Shown: positions 9,181 through 17,571 of the stretch, one piece after another
Layout of the letters: every line of letters begins with the position of its first letter
Numbering within the stretch: position 1 is the first letter of the stretch
DNA from: Azophilus sp965247035
GTDB taxonomy: Bacteria; Pseudomonadota; Gammaproteobacteria; Pseudomonadales; Azotimanducaceae
Length of the DNA: 64,000 bases
Direction of reading: 5' to 3'
NCBI GenBank assembly: GCA_965247035.1
Contig: CBDFGJ010000002.1
Span: 186,001 to 250,000, forward strand
Made by a program: the position numbers and the translations under genes
Notes under the pieces: generated by a model
Seen by the model: the letters and a program-made list of their open reading frames with translations, nothing else
The model's database searches: none
Told to the model about the DNA's origin: nothing

Positions 9181-9483
9181 TTAAGCCACGTCGCCCTCTA
9201 CCTGGGGGAGCGGGGAAGACTTAACAGCGTCAACCTGCACGGACGGCGGCTGCGCCATTAGATAGTCCTCCATCCGCGCCATGCGCTCGCGCATCTCGCC
9301 CATCTGGTCGCCCAAGCGGCCTATCTTATCGTCCATCTGGTCGCTCAATCGCCCGATCTTGTCGTCCATCTGGTCGCTCAATCGCTCGATCTTGCCGTCC
9401 AAGTGGCGCATGAGGCGCCAGCCCGCAGCCAACAGGGAAAGAACAATCGCTACGTCCCCGACTAAATTCGCTGGCACATCCAT
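9181..9483 (-). CDS. Small membrane-anchored protein with hendecad coiled-coil repeats (copy 1)
   Basis: A 100-aa product of unknown function. Residues 5-26 (ANLVGDVAIVLSLLAAGWRL) form one hydrophobic segment. Three near-identical 11-residue repeats follow, of the form DDKIGRLSDQM, then GEMRERMARMEDYLMAQ and a polar tail. The 11-residue periodicity suggests a coiled coil projecting from the membrane. AAGGGA lies upstream of the ATG with reasonable spacing. It is duplicated at 10460-10795, where one more repeat is present. No partner gene points to a role. Confidence 0.65.
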   Translation of the reverse strand: MDVPANLVGDVAIVLSLLAAGWRLMRHLDGKIERLSDQMDDKIGRLSDQMDDKIGRLGDQMGEMRERMARMEDYLMAQPPSVQVDAVKSSPLPQVEGDVA

Positions 9484-9807
9484 GATTCATTCCCTTATCA
9501 CCTATTGGCTTTTATCGATCCGCGCTTCAGCGGGGGGCCGACCCCAAGAGTATACCTTTTCTTTAAGAAGCTGTTTTCGGCTCCGCTGTCCACTTTGCTT
9601 TACATTCCCCAAGGGCTTGCGTCTGCGGCCAAACCCGGGGCCGGCGTCTCAGTGCCCGCGTGACGACGATTGATGGGATATCCGGCCCAAGGAATGGAGT
9701 GCGCGCGGGGCTATGCCTTCGGTTGCGGGTGGGCGCGGTCCTTGGCGAAATTGGCGCGAAGTCTGGCGGCGAGCTCACCGCAAGCGACCGAACTTCGTCC
9801 ATGCGGT

Positions 9808-9930
9808 TCAATTCAACCCTTGGGCGGCAATTGAGCGGACCAAGGATGGCCCTTGATAGATGAGGCCGGTGTAGATTTGCACTAGGTCCGCGCCGGCATC
9901 GAACATCGCCCGGGCATCGGCAACGGACAT
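9808..9930 (-). pseudogene. Duplicated 3' end of pyrD (non-functional)
   Basis: These 123 bp repeat the last codons and stop of pyrD (11119-11241) but are cut at the duplication junction, where they join 5' sequence of the DUF2235 gene. There is no start codon, and the product would lack nearly all of the enzyme. Confidence 0.9.
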
Positions 9931-9997
9931 TCGGTTCGTTGCCCGTGCCATCGAAACAAAATACCAGCGTCTTGCCCACGTGGGTGCCGTCCGTCAT
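9931..9997 (-). pseudogene. Duplicated 5' end of DUF2235 gene (non-functional)
   Basis: The start codon and first ~22 codons (MTDGTHVGKTLVFCFDGTGN) of the DUF2235 gene are repeated here and then run out of frame into the pyrD remnant. The resulting 144-codon chimeric ORF (9563-9997) is an accident of the junction. The promoter and ribosome binding site of the parent gene are also copied, so a nonsense peptide could be translated. Confidence 0.85.
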
Positions 9998-10459
9998 TGC
10001 CGTTCCTTCGCCATTCCTCCGTGCCGCGTTGCCTAAGCCTGAGCATCGCGTTGTGGGCCATTGGGGCGATTGCCTTGTCGCTCAACCCAGATCGGGTATG
10101 CGCCCGCGCGCCGTTCCTAGACGAGCAGTCTAGCCAAGGGCTGGCAACTGTAAAGGAAAGTTGGCGAACGGCGTAACGGTCGCCATCATCAACCCATCAA
10201 TCCAATGCGCTAGGGGCGCGGCAAAGCGCACCAGCAAAACCCTGAGAGGCAAGCGACGAACGAGCCAACGGACGAAGAACTGACATGGACGCCTCAACAA
10301 CAGGCGGACTTTGGCGATGCGGCGAATACGCTGACGCTGTAAGAAACGCTGCGCAGGGAATCCGGCCGAAATGCGAACCCGCGCCCCGTAAGGGTTTCGG
10401 GCGATTCATTCCAAGGATTGAAACGCACTCGGTCCGATTCTGGGGGAGCGGGCCGGTTT

Positions 10460-10795
10460 TTAAGCCACGTCGCCCTCTACCTGGGGGAGCGGGGAAGACT
10501 TAACAGCGTCAACCTGCACGGACGGCGGCTGCGCCATTAGATAGTCCTCCATCCGCGCCATGCGCTCGCGCATCTCGCCCATCTGGTCGCCCAAGCGGCC
10601 TATCTTGTCGTCTATCTGGCCACTCAATCGCTCGATCTTGTCGTCCATCTGGTCGCTCAATCGCCCGATCTTGTCGTCCATCTGGTCGCTCAATCGCTCG
10701 ATCTTGCCGTCCAAGTGGCGCATGAGGCGCCAGCCCGCAGCCAACAGGGAAAGAACAATCGCTACGTCCCCGACTAAATTCGCTGGTACATCCAT
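10460..10795 (-). CDS. Small membrane-anchored protein with hendecad coiled-coil repeats (copy 2)
   Basis: A 111-aa paralogue of the 9181-9483 product. The N-terminal hydrophobic segment and the C-terminal tail are identical. It has four 11-residue repeats instead of three, the extra one reading DDKIERLSGQI. The difference is exactly 33 bp, so the coiled coil lengthens in register by one hendecad. Function is unknown. Confidence 0.65.
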   Translation of the reverse strand: MDVPANLVGDVAIVLSLLAAGWRLMRHLDGKIERLSDQMDDKIGRLSDQMDDKIERLSGQIDDKIGRLGDQMGEMRERMARMEDYLMAQPPSVQVDAVKSSPLPQVEGDVA

Positions 10796-11118
10796 GATTC
10801 ATTCCCTTATCACCTATTGGCTTTTATCGATCCGCGCTTCAGCGAGGGGCCGACCCCAAGAGTATACCTTTTCTTTAAGTAGCTGATTCAGGCTCCGCTG
10901 TCCACTTTGCTTTACATTCCCCAAGGGCTTGCGTCTGCGGCCAAACTGGGGGCGGCGTCTCAATGCCCACGTGACGACGATTGATGGGATATCCGGCCCA
11001 AGGAATGGAGTGCGCGCGGGGCTATGCCTTCAGTTGCGGGTGGGCGCGGTCCTTGGCGAAATTGGCGCGAAGTCTGGCGGCGAGCTCACCGCAAGCGACC
11101 GAACTTCGTCCATGCGGT

Positions 11119-12138
11119 TCAATTCAACCCTTGGGCGGCAATTGAGCGGACCAAGGATGGCCCTTGATAGATGAGGCCGGTGTAGATTTGCACTAGGTCC
11201 GCGCCGGCATCGAACATCGCCCGGGCATCGGCAACGGACATGATGCCACCGACGCCAATGATTGGCCGGTCCGGCCCCAAGAGCCCTCGCAGTTGAGCAA
11301 CTAGGTTGCGGGCGAGCGGAGCCAAGGGAGCGCCGCTGAGGCCGCCGACTTCGCCCGCATGTCTCAGTTCAGGCGTCAGCGGACGCCTGACGGTCGTGTT
11401 GACCGCCACTAAGCCGTCCACCGCAAACGTCCGCACGGCCTCGGCAATGGCGCCGAGGTCTTCATCCTCCAAGTCCGGCGCCAACTTGAGGCACAGGGGA
11501 ACATAGCGGCCATGCTTGGCTTGAAGGTTGGCCTGACGTTCCTTCAAGGCGTGCAGAAGGTCGCGCAGCCTTTGGCCGTACTGCAATTCGCGCAAATCGG
11601 GCGTATTGGGCGAGGAAAGGTTGATGGTCAAGTAGTCCGCACTGGCATACAGAACCTCCATGCAGGCCAAATAGTCATCCACAGCTTGGCTGATCGGCGT
11701 GGTTCTGTTCTTGCCAATGTTGACGCCGATGGGGGTATGCGCCAACCCGCCTGCGCCCTTCAGCTTGTTCAGACGCGCAGCCAAGGCGGCCGCGCCGGCG
11801 TTGTTGAAGCCCATGCGATTGATCAGCGCATTCGCCGCTGGCAACCGGAACAACCGCGGCTTAGGGTTGCCCGGCTGCGGCCGGGGCGTCACGGCGCCGA
11901 CTTCGATGTGACCAAAGCCCAGCCGCGCCAACCCCAACACCGCCAAAGCGTCCTTGTCGAGACCCGCCGCCAGCCCAATAGGATTGTGAAAGCGTAGGCC
12001 CATTAGCGTTTGCACAGGGCCGGGCGCAGGACGCACCGGGCCGGGCAAAGCGCCATAGGCGGCCAGAGCTCGCAAGCCGAGCCGGTGGGAGCGCTCCGCG
12101 TCCATGGCGAAGAGCAGCGGGCGCATCAAGCGATACAT
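11119..12138 (-). CDS. pyrD: Dihydroorotate dehydrogenase (quinone), class 2
   Basis: Membrane-associated flavoenzyme that oxidises dihydroorotate to orotate in pyrimidine synthesis, passing electrons to quinone. The 339-aa product has the class-2 N-terminal helical extension (MYRLMRPLLFAMDAERSHRL), the FMN/substrate block NPIGLAAGLDKDA, and INRMGFNNAG. The active-site loop LTINLSSPNTPDLRELQ carries the class-2 catalytic Ser. Also present are LKLAPDLEDEDL and the C-terminal phosphate-binding GVGGIMSVADARAMFDAGADLVQIYTG. Length matches E. coli PyrD (336). Its last 123 bp are also present as a detached copy at 9808-9930. Confidence 0.95.
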   Translation of the reverse strand: MYRLMRPLLFAMDAERSHRLGLRALAAYGALPGPVRPAPGPVQTLMGLRFHNPIGLAAGLDKDALAVLGLARLGFGHIEVGAVTPRPQPGNPKPRLFRLPAANALINRMGFNNAGAAALAARLNKLKGAGGLAHTPIGVNIGKNRTTPISQAVDDYLACMEVLYASADYLTINLSSPNTPDLRELQYGQRLRDLLHALKERQANLQAKHGRYVPLCLKLAPDLEDEDLGAIAEAVRTFAVDGLVAVNTTVRRPLTPELRHAGEVGGLSGAPLAPLARNLVAQLRGLLGPDRPIIGVGGIMSVADARAMFDAGADLVQIYTGLIYQGPSLVRSIAAQGLN

Positions 12139-12246
12139 GCTGATCCATCATGACCTCAAGTGAGGTTCAGGGTAGATTCAAATGAATGCGCGGCACAACT
12201 ACTTGACTACTTGACAACGCCCTTGGACAGGCCGATAGTTCGCCAA

Positions 12247-12312
12247 ATGAACATGCAATTCGCCCAGCAAGCCGTCCTTTCTCTCCTGCTACTGCGCCTA
12301 CTGTCGGCGTAG
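12247..12312 (+). CDS. Putative leucine-rich leader peptide of leuA
   Basis: A 21-codon ORF upstream of leuA, too short for standard gene callers. It reads MNMQFAQQAV followed by LSLLLLRLLSA: seven of 21 residues are Leu, six of them clustered near the end. Its TAG stop lies inside a perfect 7-bp hairpin (12302-12318). A leucine-codon run followed by alternative hairpins is the classic layout of leu-operon attenuation: when charged Leu-tRNA is scarce, the ribosome stalls and downstream folding changes. The ribosome binding site is weak, and I do not see a clear U-tract terminator before leuA, so the mechanism is inferred. Confidence 0.5.
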   Translation: MNMQFAQQAVLSLLLLRLLSA

Positions 12313-12318
12313 CCGACA
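12302..12318 (+). promoter_or_regulatory. Hairpin overlapping the leuA leader stop codon
   Basis: Perfect inverted repeat TGTCGGC-GTA-GCCGACA. The stop codon of the Leu-rich leader ORF lies across the loop and right arm, so a ribosome finishing or stalling on the leader would open it. It sits 77 bp before the leuA start and is a candidate attenuator or pause hairpin. Confidence 0.45.
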
Positions 12319-12394
12319 CATACCACCTCCAACAAGGGCGCCAGCCCACCCCAACTCAAAGACCCAAAAACCATACAAGGTAGGAGCCTTGGCC

Positions 12395-14119
12395 ATGAGC
12401 GAATCATTAGCGGTCAGCAACCCTCAAACTTCCACCCAATCAAACCAAGCGCAGAACCGCGGCGGCGGCAGAATGCCGTTCCACAAGTACCGCCGCTTTC
12501 CGCCCATCGATCTGCCAACCCGGCAGTGGCCCTCCCGCGTGATCCAACGGGCACCCCGTTGGTGCAGCGTGGACCTGCGCGATGGCAACCAAGCCTTGAT
12601 CGACCCGATGAATGTGCAGGAGAAACTGCGCATGTTCCATTTGCTGATCGACCTAGGCTTGTCCGAGATCGAAGTGGGCTTCCCGGCGGCATCGCAGCCG
12701 GATTTCGACTTCATCCGCCGCATCATCGAGGAAGGCCGCATTCCCAAAGGCGTTGCTGTCCAGGTGCTTTGCCAAGCCCGCGAGGAATTGATCGAACGCA
12801 CCGTCGAGGCCTTGGCCGGCGCCTCCGATGTCATTTTCCACCTCTACAACTCAACCTCCGAGCTACAGCGTCGGGTGGTGTTCGGGATGAATCGCGACGG
12901 CATCATCAACCTCGCTGTCAATGGCACGCGCTTGGTGAAGCAGGGCCTCGCCGCACTGGATTCAAACATCACCTTCGAATACTCCCCGGAAAGCTTCACC
13001 GGCACCGAGCTGGACTTCGCGGTGGACATCTGCACGGCCGTGGCCGAGGAATGGGGCGTCAGTGAACAGCGGCCCATGATCGTCAACCTGCCCTCCACGG
13101 TGGAAATGGCGACGCCCAACATCTACGCCGATCAAATTGAGTGGTTCGCCAACCATTTCCCGCTGCGCGATCAAGTCGTCATCAGCCTGCACACCCACAA
13201 CGACCGGGGCACCGGCATCGCCGCCACTGAGTTGGCACTGCTGGCCGGGGCCGAACGGGTGGAGGGCACCCTGTTTGGCAACGGCGAGCGCACCGGCAAC
13301 TGCGACATCGTCACCATGGCGATGAACCTGTTCAGCCAAGGCGTGGACCCGGAACTGGACTTTCGCGACATGCCCCACATCCGCAGCACGGTGGAGGCCA
13401 TCAACAAGCTGCCCGTTCACGAACGCCACCCCTACGCCGGCGATCTGGTGTTCACAGCCTTCTCCGGCTCCCACCAGGACGCCATCAAGAAGGGAATGGC
13501 TAAAGTGGACACCGATCACTGGGAAGTGCCCTATTTGCCCATCGACCCTGGCGATGTGGGCTCCTCCTATAAAGAGACCATCCGCGTCAATAGCCAATCC
13601 GGCAAGGGTGGCGTTGGTTTCCTGCTTGAAGAGCACTACGGCATCATCCTGCCTAAAGAAATGCTCAAGGAATTCAGCGGCACTGTGCAGAAAATGACCG
13701 AGGACCTTGGGCGGGAAGTAAAGGCCAACGAGATCCGCCAAGCCCTGCTGGCTGAATACGCCGAGGACAGCGGTCCGTATCGGTTGATCGACTTCGACGT
13801 GTTGACTGGCCGTCGTGCCGAGCAGCGCTGCATCGCACGCATCGCCGTGTCCAAGCAATCAGTTACAGTGGACGGCGAAGGCAGTGGCCCGATCGAGGCA
13901 TTCGTCAACGGCCTTGAGGAAACGCTGAACGAGCCGGTGAACATCGTCGAGTATCATGAACATGCGCTGACCACCGGCAGCGACGCCCAGGCCATCTGCC
14001 TATTGGCCATTGAAGATCCAAACGGCGGCCGCTGCCATGGCGTCGGCATCAGCCGCAACACGATCACGGCCTCATTCAAGGGCGTCATAGCCGCCATGAA
14101 CCGGCGCTGGAAGCGGTAG
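12395..14119 (+). CDS. leuA: 2-isopropylmalate synthase
   Basis: First committed enzyme of leucine synthesis (acetyl-CoA plus 2-oxoisovalerate), cytosolic. The 574-aa product is the long LeuA type, as in Pseudomonas and actinobacteria. Features in order: YRRFPPIDLPTRQWPSR; the metal/substrate motif VDLRDGNQALIDPM; IEVGFPAASQPDFDF; the HTHNDRGTG metal-binding motif; a linker; and a C-terminal LeuA allosteric domain. ATG 12395 is chosen because AGGAG lies 8 bases upstream; a TTG at 12389 is in frame but poorly placed. The Leu-rich leader upstream suggests attenuation control. No leuB/C/D genes are adjacent. Confidence 0.95.
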   Translation: MSESLAVSNPQTSTQSNQAQNRGGGRMPFHKYRRFPPIDLPTRQWPSRVIQRAPRWCSVDLRDGNQALIDPMNVQEKLRMFHLLIDLGLSEIEVGFPAASQPDFDFIRRIIEEGRIPKGVAVQVLCQAREELIERTVEALAGASDVIFHLYNSTSELQRRVVFGMNRDGIINLAVNGTRLVKQGLAALDSNITFEYSPESFTGTELDFAVDICTAVAEEWGVSEQRPMIVNLPSTVEMATPNIYADQIEWFANHFPLRDQVVISLHTHNDRGTGIAATELALLAGAERVEGTLFGNGERTGNCDIVTMAMNLFSQGVDPELDFRDMPHIRSTVEAINKLPVHERHPYAGDLVFTAFSGSHQDAIKKGMAKVDTDHWEVPYLPIDPGDVGSSYKETIRVNSQSGKGGVGFLLEEHYGIILPKEMLKEFSGTVQKMTEDLGREVKANEIRQALLAEYAEDSGPYRLIDFDVLTGRRAEQRCIARIAVSKQSVTVDGEGSGPIEAFVNGLEETLNEPVNIVEYHEHALTTGSDAQAICLLAIEDPNGGRCHGVGISRNTITASFKGVIAAMNRRWKR

Positions 14120-14854
14120 GACCCCGCCTCGGAAGACTCGCCAATCGCCAACGGCGTTCCCGGTCTATGCGAAGCCGCGCGCCGGGTAGCGGGTCTGAAG
14201 CTGAGCGGGCTTGCGGCGTTTGCCTGCCGCTGCGCCAAGTTCGCGGCTGCGCTCATCCCCGGCACAATGACGGGGCCTTGCGCCGGCGAGCCTCGCCTGA
14301 CGGCAGAGCGCGCTTGCGATGTTTGTCTGCCGCTGCGCCAAGTTCGCGGCGGCGTCCATCCCCGGCACAACGACGGGGCCTTGCGCCGGCGGGCAAGTGC
14401 CGCAAGCCCGCTCAGAACTCAGTAAAGACCAAGCCCGCTCCGTTTAAGGCGATTCCATAAAAGCCGCCACACCGCAGCCAACGACGAGGGCAGCTCCTGC
14501 TGTCTTCGCTTGGCCCGCGTCTGATAGAGTCAGGCATCCGTCCGCATTCAGCACGGGAGGGCGGTCATGTCAGTATCCGTTCAAGGTTGGCTGCTGTGCG
14601 AGGCCACGGAAATCGCCAATGAAACCTGCCCGCCAAGGCAACCCAAAGATGGCGTTTCGCAAATCGCATTTCTGAGAAGACCACCAGCGCTTGACCATGA
14701 AACATGGCGCAGCAACTGGCAAAGCCTGCACACCAGCGTCCCTTGCGCTGTGAGAGCCGGTCTAGGCTCCCCGGCAAGGACGCTGCGCGAGCACGGTGCC
14801 CATCAGAGGGCCGGATTGCTTGATCGACGCCTGAAACTTGGCTCAAATGGACGC
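14120..14854. other. Long intergenic region with nested repeats upstream of PLD gene
   Basis: About 735 bp between leuA and the chosen start of the PLD-family gene. 14201-14415 contains a repeat structure described separately. The frame of the PLD gene is open from 14567, but its first 96 codons lack any domain or signal, so I treat that part as leader DNA. Confidence 0.5.
14201..14415. repeat. Two ~76-bp direct repeats enclosed by a perfect 17-bp inverted repeat
   Basis: The arms are CTGAGCGGGCTTGCGGC (14201-14217) and its exact reverse complement (14399-14415). Between them lie two direct copies of a ~76-bp unit starting near 14215 and 14317 (period 102). Each contains CTGCCGCTGCGCCAAGTTCG and a small palindromic CCCCGGCAC..GACGGGG part. 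It is non-coding. It may be a structured or mobile repeat; no attC-type core sites are evident. Confidence 0.75.
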
Positions 14855-16126
14855 ATGACCACCTCTAAACAACGCCAAGGCATCCTAGTCCACAAAGCAC
14901 GAACGGCGGGCCTGCGGATACCGAGCCAACTGGCCGTCTTCGCCGCCTTGCTGGCCAGCTTTGGCGGGCCGGCTTCTCCGCTGCTGGCTGCTCCATCGAT
15001 CGAACTGATCTTCAACGACCCGCAAAGGCTCGAACGACCGGCCGACCATTGCGCAGCCGAATCCTGCAAACGTCTACTGAAGCTGATTCAGGAAGCGGAA
15101 TCCACTATTGACCTGTCTGTCTACGGGATGCGCAATCAGAGCGATTTGCTGAAGGCGCTCGAGGACGCGGTGGCGCGTGGGGTCAAAGTGCGGGCCGTGG
15201 TCGACCGAGACCGCAAAAACAAGAATTACTACACATCAACCGACTCCTGGGCGCAACGGCTAGCCGCCGTCCGTAGTGATTTCGAGGCGGAAGGAATTCT
15301 GGACAAAAATCATCCGTCAAGGTTCGGCAACCGAATCATGCACAACAAGTTCGTGATCATCGATCAACGGTGGTTGTGGACCGGGTCGAGCAACATTTCC
15401 GACGCCGGAACTGGCGGGTACAACGCCAACATCGTCGCCATTGCCAACTCGCCAGCCCTCGCCGGCATCTACACGCAGGAGTTCGAGCAGATGTGGTCTG
15501 GGCGCTACCATCAATTGAAGCCCCCTAACGGGGCGCAGCGCCTGAACATCGCAGGGGTGGAGGGCTCGGTCTGGTTCTCCCCCCAAGACAAGGCGCTAAG
15601 CCAAGGCGTACGACCGCTCCTCGCCAACGCACAAGCGCGAATCGACCTGGCCATGTTCTACCTGACAGATCAAAATATCGCCAGCGAGTTGATTGCGGCG
15701 CACAGGCGGGGCGTGGCGGTGCGCGTCATCGTCGACGCCACTTCCGCCGGCACCCGATACACCAAGCACGAACTGCTGCGAAAGGCGGGCGTGGCGGTCA
15801 AGGTCGAAAATTGGGGCAGCAAAATGCACATGAAGGCAGCCGCCATTGACGACCGCTGGATGGTGGTGGGTTCGATGAACTGGAGCTACTCCGGCGACAG
15901 AACCAACGACGAAAATACACTGATTCTCTCGTCAGCAGCGCTGGCATCGGATTTTACCAGCTTCTTCGATCAGTTATGGCGCAGCATTCCAGCCAAATGG
16001 GGCCGGCCCGGGACCCGGCCCGAGCCTGAGTCCTGGGACTCGGGCACGGCTTGTACTGACGGCATCGACAACGATTTCGACAATCTCGTCGATCATAAAG
16101 ACCCGCAATGCGCACGTTCCGGGTAG
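14855..16126 (+). CDS. Secreted phospholipase D-family protein (two HKD motifs)
   Basis: A 423-aa product with an N-terminal signal peptide ending near LLAAP (residue ~44), so it is probably periplasmic or exported. Two PLD catalytic motifs are present: HNKFVIIDQRWLWTGSSN and HMKAAAIDDRWMVVGSMN (HxKxxxxD, with GSxN following each). They form one active site in the phosphodiesterase superfamily, which includes phospholipases, cardiolipin synthases and Nuc-type endonucleases. The short tail ends CTDGIDNDFDNLVDHKDPQC, an EF-hand-like Asp-rich motif common at the ends of secreted proteins. Substrate (lipid or nucleic acid) cannot be told. The start at 14855 is chosen to keep the signal peptide N-terminal. 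Confidence 0.83.
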   Translation: MTTSKQRQGILVHKARTAGLRIPSQLAVFAALLASFGGPASPLLAAPSIELIFNDPQRLERPADHCAAESCKRLLKLIQEAESTIDLSVYGMRNQSDLLKALEDAVARGVKVRAVVDRDRKNKNYYTSTDSWAQRLAAVRSDFEAEGILDKNHPSRFGNRIMHNKFVIIDQRWLWTGSSNISDAGTGGYNANIVAIANSPALAGIYTQEFEQMWSGRYHQLKPPNGAQRLNIAGVEGSVWFSPQDKALSQGVRPLLANAQARIDLAMFYLTDQNIASELIAAHRRGVAVRVIVDATSAGTRYTKHELLRKAGVAVKVENWGSKMHMKAAAIDDRWMVVGSMNWSYSGDRTNDENTLILSSAALASDFTSFFDQLWRSIPAKWGRPGTRPEPESWDSGTACTDGIDNDFDNLVDHKDPQCARSG

Positions 16127-16220
16127 CGGTCAAAGGCCGAACTTCAAGGACGTTCTGGGTGGTTTTATGTACCGACGATTTCTGCAATAGTTGCGCTGTC
16201 TATTGAGGAGTGCGCAAACC

Positions 16221-16913
16221 ATGAACAAGATTGACGGGCTGCATCACTTGGTCATCGCCACCGCCAACATGAAGGAGCAAATTGAGTTCTTCACCGACAA
16301 GCTCGGCATGGAACTGGTCGCCCTGTACTGGATGCACGGCGTACCGAATACGTGGCACGGGTTCCTGCGCCTGAACGACGAGAGCTCCGTCGCTTTCGTC
16401 TGCAATCCGGACATCGAAAAACTGCCGGTTAGGCTAGGCGAGACACACTCGGGCAACGCCGCCTCGATGTGCGTGCGCGGCACCATGCAGCATGTGGCGC
16501 TGAGGGTTAAGAATCACCGGGAAATTCTGGCCATGCGCGACCGGCTGCGCTCCAAGGGGGTGCCGGTGCTCGGCCCGGTAGACCACGGCCTCTGTGTTTC
16601 CATCTATTTCGCCGGCCCGGAGAACCTGACACTAGAACTGGCCTGTTCAAATGAACCGATCAACCAAGAAGCTTGGATTGACCCGAAGGTGGCGGAACTG
16701 GCGGGCATTTCCGCCGAAGAACTCACCCGCTACAAGCGGCCCGCCGATTTTCCGGATGGGGCCGGCACCGTGCCTCAACCGAGCATCGACAGCCCCGGAC
16801 CGCACCTCACAAACTACCCGGAAGGGCATTACGAACGGATGATGGGCGCACCCGACGAGGAGGTTTGGAATTCGGTGGACAATCAACCGCCGGTGACAGT
16901 TGAACGAGCCTAA
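16221..16913 (+). CDS. VOC-family (glyoxalase/extradiol dioxygenase-like) protein
   Basis: A 230-aa protein with a vicinal-oxygen-chelate fold. GLHHLVIATANMKEQIEFFTD opens the first beta-alpha-beta-beta-beta module and its first metal His. MQHVALRV opens the second module, and NLTLELAC carries the metal-ligand Glu. The long C-terminal extension (from about residue 155) is rich in Pro and polar residues and resembles no domain I recognise. GAGGAG lies 10 bases before ATG 16221, which decides the start over 16191. The substrate is unknown: a dioxygenase or lyase for an aromatic or aldehyde substrate is possible. Confidence 0.8.
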   Translation: MNKIDGLHHLVIATANMKEQIEFFTDKLGMELVALYWMHGVPNTWHGFLRLNDESSVAFVCNPDIEKLPVRLGETHSGNAASMCVRGTMQHVALRVKNHREILAMRDRLRSKGVPVLGPVDHGLCVSIYFAGPENLTLELACSNEPINQEAWIDPKVAELAGISAEELTRYKRPADFPDGAGTVPQPSIDSPGPHLTNYPEGHYERMMGAPDEEVWNSVDNQPPVTVERA

Positions 16914-17012
16914 TCGACGGCGCGCTGGCTCTTGGCGGGGGCGCGTAGACTGGATGCCATGCGCGCCGGTAGAGCGCGGGGAATTCGTTTTTTTGGATCG
17001 ATAGTTGCGGGC

Positions 17013-17453
17013 TCATGTCGGAACTCGATTAGCGCCCGCGTCGAATCCTGCGGCTTGCAGCTCTTGCACCAACCGCTTGCGCCACCCGCCATTATCGTCC
17101 AAGGGAACGTAGCCGATGCCGTGCAAGTCGGAAGGCATTTCGATGCCGCCCTTCATCAGGATGCAAACCCTCTTTCGACTGGGCTTCCCAATGAAGTATC
17201 CGAACTCGAAGACAACATTCTGCCGTGCACTGGGCCAGCAGCCCCCACGGTCCTTGACCGGGCACTCGACCGCCTTGGGATACTTCGCCTCAAAGGTGGC
17301 CACAAGCCAGTTGAACGCTTGATGGGACCGTCGATGACCAGCGTCGAGTCGAAGTCCCAGACGTTGTAAACACGATTTGACCCGGCACGCAACCTTGTGC
17401 AACGATGCCCTCCCAGCTTGGCTGACTAGGAAATGCGGTCTTTCCGTTAACAA
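17013..17453 (-). pseudogene. Remnant of a TIR-like nucleotide-binding protein (PF10137-type)
   Basis: The C-terminal ~75 residues closely follow the family of predicted nucleotide-binding proteins with a TIR-like domain. They include SARQNVVFEFGYFIGK, RKRVCILMKGGIEMPSDLHG, IGYVPLDDNGGW and LVQELQAAGFD. The N-terminal half of the domain, which normally begins KVFIVHGHD-like, is not recognisable in any frame upstream. The first ~70 codons read as basic, low-complexity translation. I therefore read it as a truncated, decayed gene. Intact relatives are NAD-cleaving or cyclic-nucleotide-responsive effectors in anti-phage systems. No other defence gene is adjacent here. Confidence 0.6.
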
Positions 17454-17571
17454 GATAGATCACAAAATGAAGGCGCGGTAATGCTGCGCCCTCGGCCTTT
17501 CCGATCCAGATGGTGGAAATCAAAATCCCCGCCACCGAGAACACCAACCTACGCGAACTGAGACACCGGCC

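Larger units (their letters stand above)
8652..9930. repeat. Tandem duplication, unit 1 (1279 bp)
   Basis: Unit 1 runs from inside the 5' end of the DUF2235 gene, through a small coiled-coil protein gene, to a point inside the pyrD coding sequence. It is followed immediately and in the same orientation by unit 2 (9931-11241). The junction is visible at 9930/9931, where pyrD sequence switches abruptly to DUF2235 5' sequence. The units differ at only a few scattered bases plus a 33-bp coding insertion, so the duplication is recent. 8719-9180 (462 bp) and 9484-9807 within it show no supported gene. Confidence 0.93.
9931..11241. repeat. Tandem duplication, unit 2 (1311 bp)
   Basis: Second direct copy of 8652-9930. 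It is 32 bp longer: a 33-bp insertion adds one hendecad to the coiled-coil gene, and a 1-bp deletion lies near 10945. Its right end continues into the intact pyrD gene, while unit 1's left end belongs to the intact DUF2235 gene, as expected for a simple direct duplication of one segment. The stretch 10796-11118 (323 bp) between the small gene and pyrD has no supported feature. Confidence 0.93.

Noticed and set aside
9006..9224. 72-codon ORF present in both duplication units (also 10285-10503)
   Set aside because: Identical only because the whole DNA unit is duplicated; composition and lack of start signals suggest non-coding sequence.
9270..9420. Short regular repeats resembling a small CRISPR array
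   Set aside because: The 33-bp units have no spacers and encode in-frame 11-residue coiled-coil repeats of a small protein.
9563..9997. 144-codon minus-strand ORF beginning like the DUF2235 protein
   Set aside because: It is a chimera made at the tandem-duplication junction: 22 real codons, then pyrD sequence read out of frame.
12962..13858. 298-codon minus-strand ORF opposite leuA
   Set aside because: Shadow of the strongly conserved leuA frame in GC-rich DNA; no domain or start signal.
14201..14415. Repeat structure as integron attC sites
   Set aside because: No attC core motifs and no integron integrase in the window.
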